Positions 20,847 to 21,259 of a stretch of 21,259 nucleotides of DNA are shown in pieces (the first letter of the stretch is position 1; each line of letters opens with the position of its first letter). Under the pieces are notes generated by a model. It was not told where the DNA came from. It did no database searches and saw only the letters and a program-made list of their open reading frames with translations. The translations under genes were made by a program, and so were the position numbers. Origin of the DNA: an uncultured Clostridia bacterium (lineage in GTDB: Bacteria; Bacillota; Dehalobacteriia; UBA4068; JAAVYR01); NCBI GenBank assembly GCA_946562005.1, contig CAMNVD010000012.1, positions 1-21,259 on the forward strand, in the 5' to 3' direction.

Positions 20847-21259
20847 ATGAAAAATAATTATGAATACAAGGTGCCCGCCTTCTTACAGGGACAAAGTGCA
20901 GCTGAAATCCACAGCCGGATGCTTGCGGCGCTGCCTGGGGATATTGATACTAGCGAGGGGCAATTTATCTGGGACTTTACGATGCCGACGGCATTGGAAA
21001 AAGCAGAAATGGTAGAGTTCCAACTTAATGAGGCCATTAAAGAAATGTTTCCCTTTTACGCTTCGGGACATTGGTTAGATTTACACGCTGCCAATCGAGG
21101 CATTACCAGAAAAGAAGCGTTGAAGGCTTATGGACAAGTATTGATAAAAGGAACGGCTGGAACTGTCATCCCTGCAAAAACTTCGCTATTTACCAGTGGT
21201 ACGGCAGAAAAAGCAGCTATTGAATTTATAACGGACGGGGAAGCTGTAATTAGTGAAAC
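20847..21259 (+). CDS. xkdT: Baseplate J-like protein (XkdT), 3'-truncated
   Basis: 137 complete codons are visible before the window ends. The opening VPAFLQGQSAAEIHSRMLAA, then DTSEGQFIWDFTMPTALEKA, AIKEMFPFYASGHWLDLHAA and GITRKEALKAYGQVLIKGTA are the standard start of gpJ/gp6-type baseplate proteins: a helical platform arm followed by the first beta-strands. The SD AGGAGGTGA overlaps the xkdS stop. Family members are about 350 residues, so roughly 200 residues lie beyond the edge. Confidence 0.9.
   Translation, partial: MKNNYEYKVPAFLQGQSAAEIHSRMLAALPGDIDTSEGQFIWDFTMPTALEKAEMVEFQLNEAIKEMFPFYASGHWLDLHAANRGITRKEALKAYGQVLIKGTAGTVIPAKTSLFTSGTAEKAAIEFITDGEAVISE

Larger units (their letters stand above)
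5311..21259 (+). mobile_element. PBSX/skin-type prophage, regulatory and late region (right end outside window)
   Basis: A continuous plus-strand block of phage regulators, packaging, head, contractile tail and baseplate genes, with order and families from sheath to baseplate J matching B. subtilis PBSX (xkdK to xkdT) and skin. The left end is placed only roughly, between the AEC permease and the first regulator. Integrase, repressor, replication and lysis genes are not in the window. All structural frames appear intact, with no nonsense or frameshift decay, so the element is either active or kept by selection. Confidence 0.88.

Overview
The window looks like a chromosomal segment of a Bacillota (Firmicutes) bacterium carrying the late half of a PBSX/skin-type contractile-tail prophage. 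The Bacillota call rests on a ClpC-type (UVR-containing) AAA+ unfoldase, near-perfect AAGGAGGTGA Shine-Dalgarno (SD) sites, and a B. subtilis PBSX/skin-like tail gene order. A Negativicutes host is a low-confidence guess. No rRNA, tRNA or CRISPR was seen.

Host part (1-about 4900): the 3' end of clpC on the plus strand ends at a strong terminator (2071-2107). Converging on it from the minus strand are a PutP-type sodium/proline symporter, with its own sigma-A-like promoter overlapped by a perfect 13-bp inverted repeat, and upstream of that an AEC-family permease. The spaces between these genes hold several copies of a short dispersed repeat (core CGCTnTGCTCAGAATGAC). One more copy lies inside the phage late operon.

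Regulatory part (about 4913-6654): an AT-rich leader with three palindromes, a possible leader peptide and a hairpin that hides an SD precedes two small regulators: a sigma-70 region-4-like protein in the position of PBSX Xpf, and an ArpU/RinA-like helix-turn-helix protein. A rho-independent terminator follows them.

Phage late operon (6655-21259, all plus strand, tightly packed): putative small terminase, large terminase, Mu gp29-like portal, XkdF-type protease, separate scaffold, decoration protein, major capsid protein, YqbF-, YqbG- and XkdH-like head completion proteins, XkdI-like tail completion protein (apparent CTG start), a 60-aa protein, XkdK sheath, XkdM tube, XkdN chaperone with a -1 frameshift extension, an unrecognised 299-aa protein where the tape measure should be, XkdP (LysM), XkdQ, XkdR, XkdS, and the start of XkdT (baseplate J), cut by the window edge. 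Terminase, portal, protease and scaffold build and fill the head; the adaptors join it to a sheath/tube tail; XkdP-XkdT form the baseplate.

Most notable points: a canonical A AAA AAC slippery heptamer joining XkdN to a 54-codon second frame; no full-length tape measure gene in the expected place; no integrase, repressor or tRNA at the left junction, which recalls domesticated PBSX-type elements; and several layers of possible RNA-level control upstream of the phage regulators.
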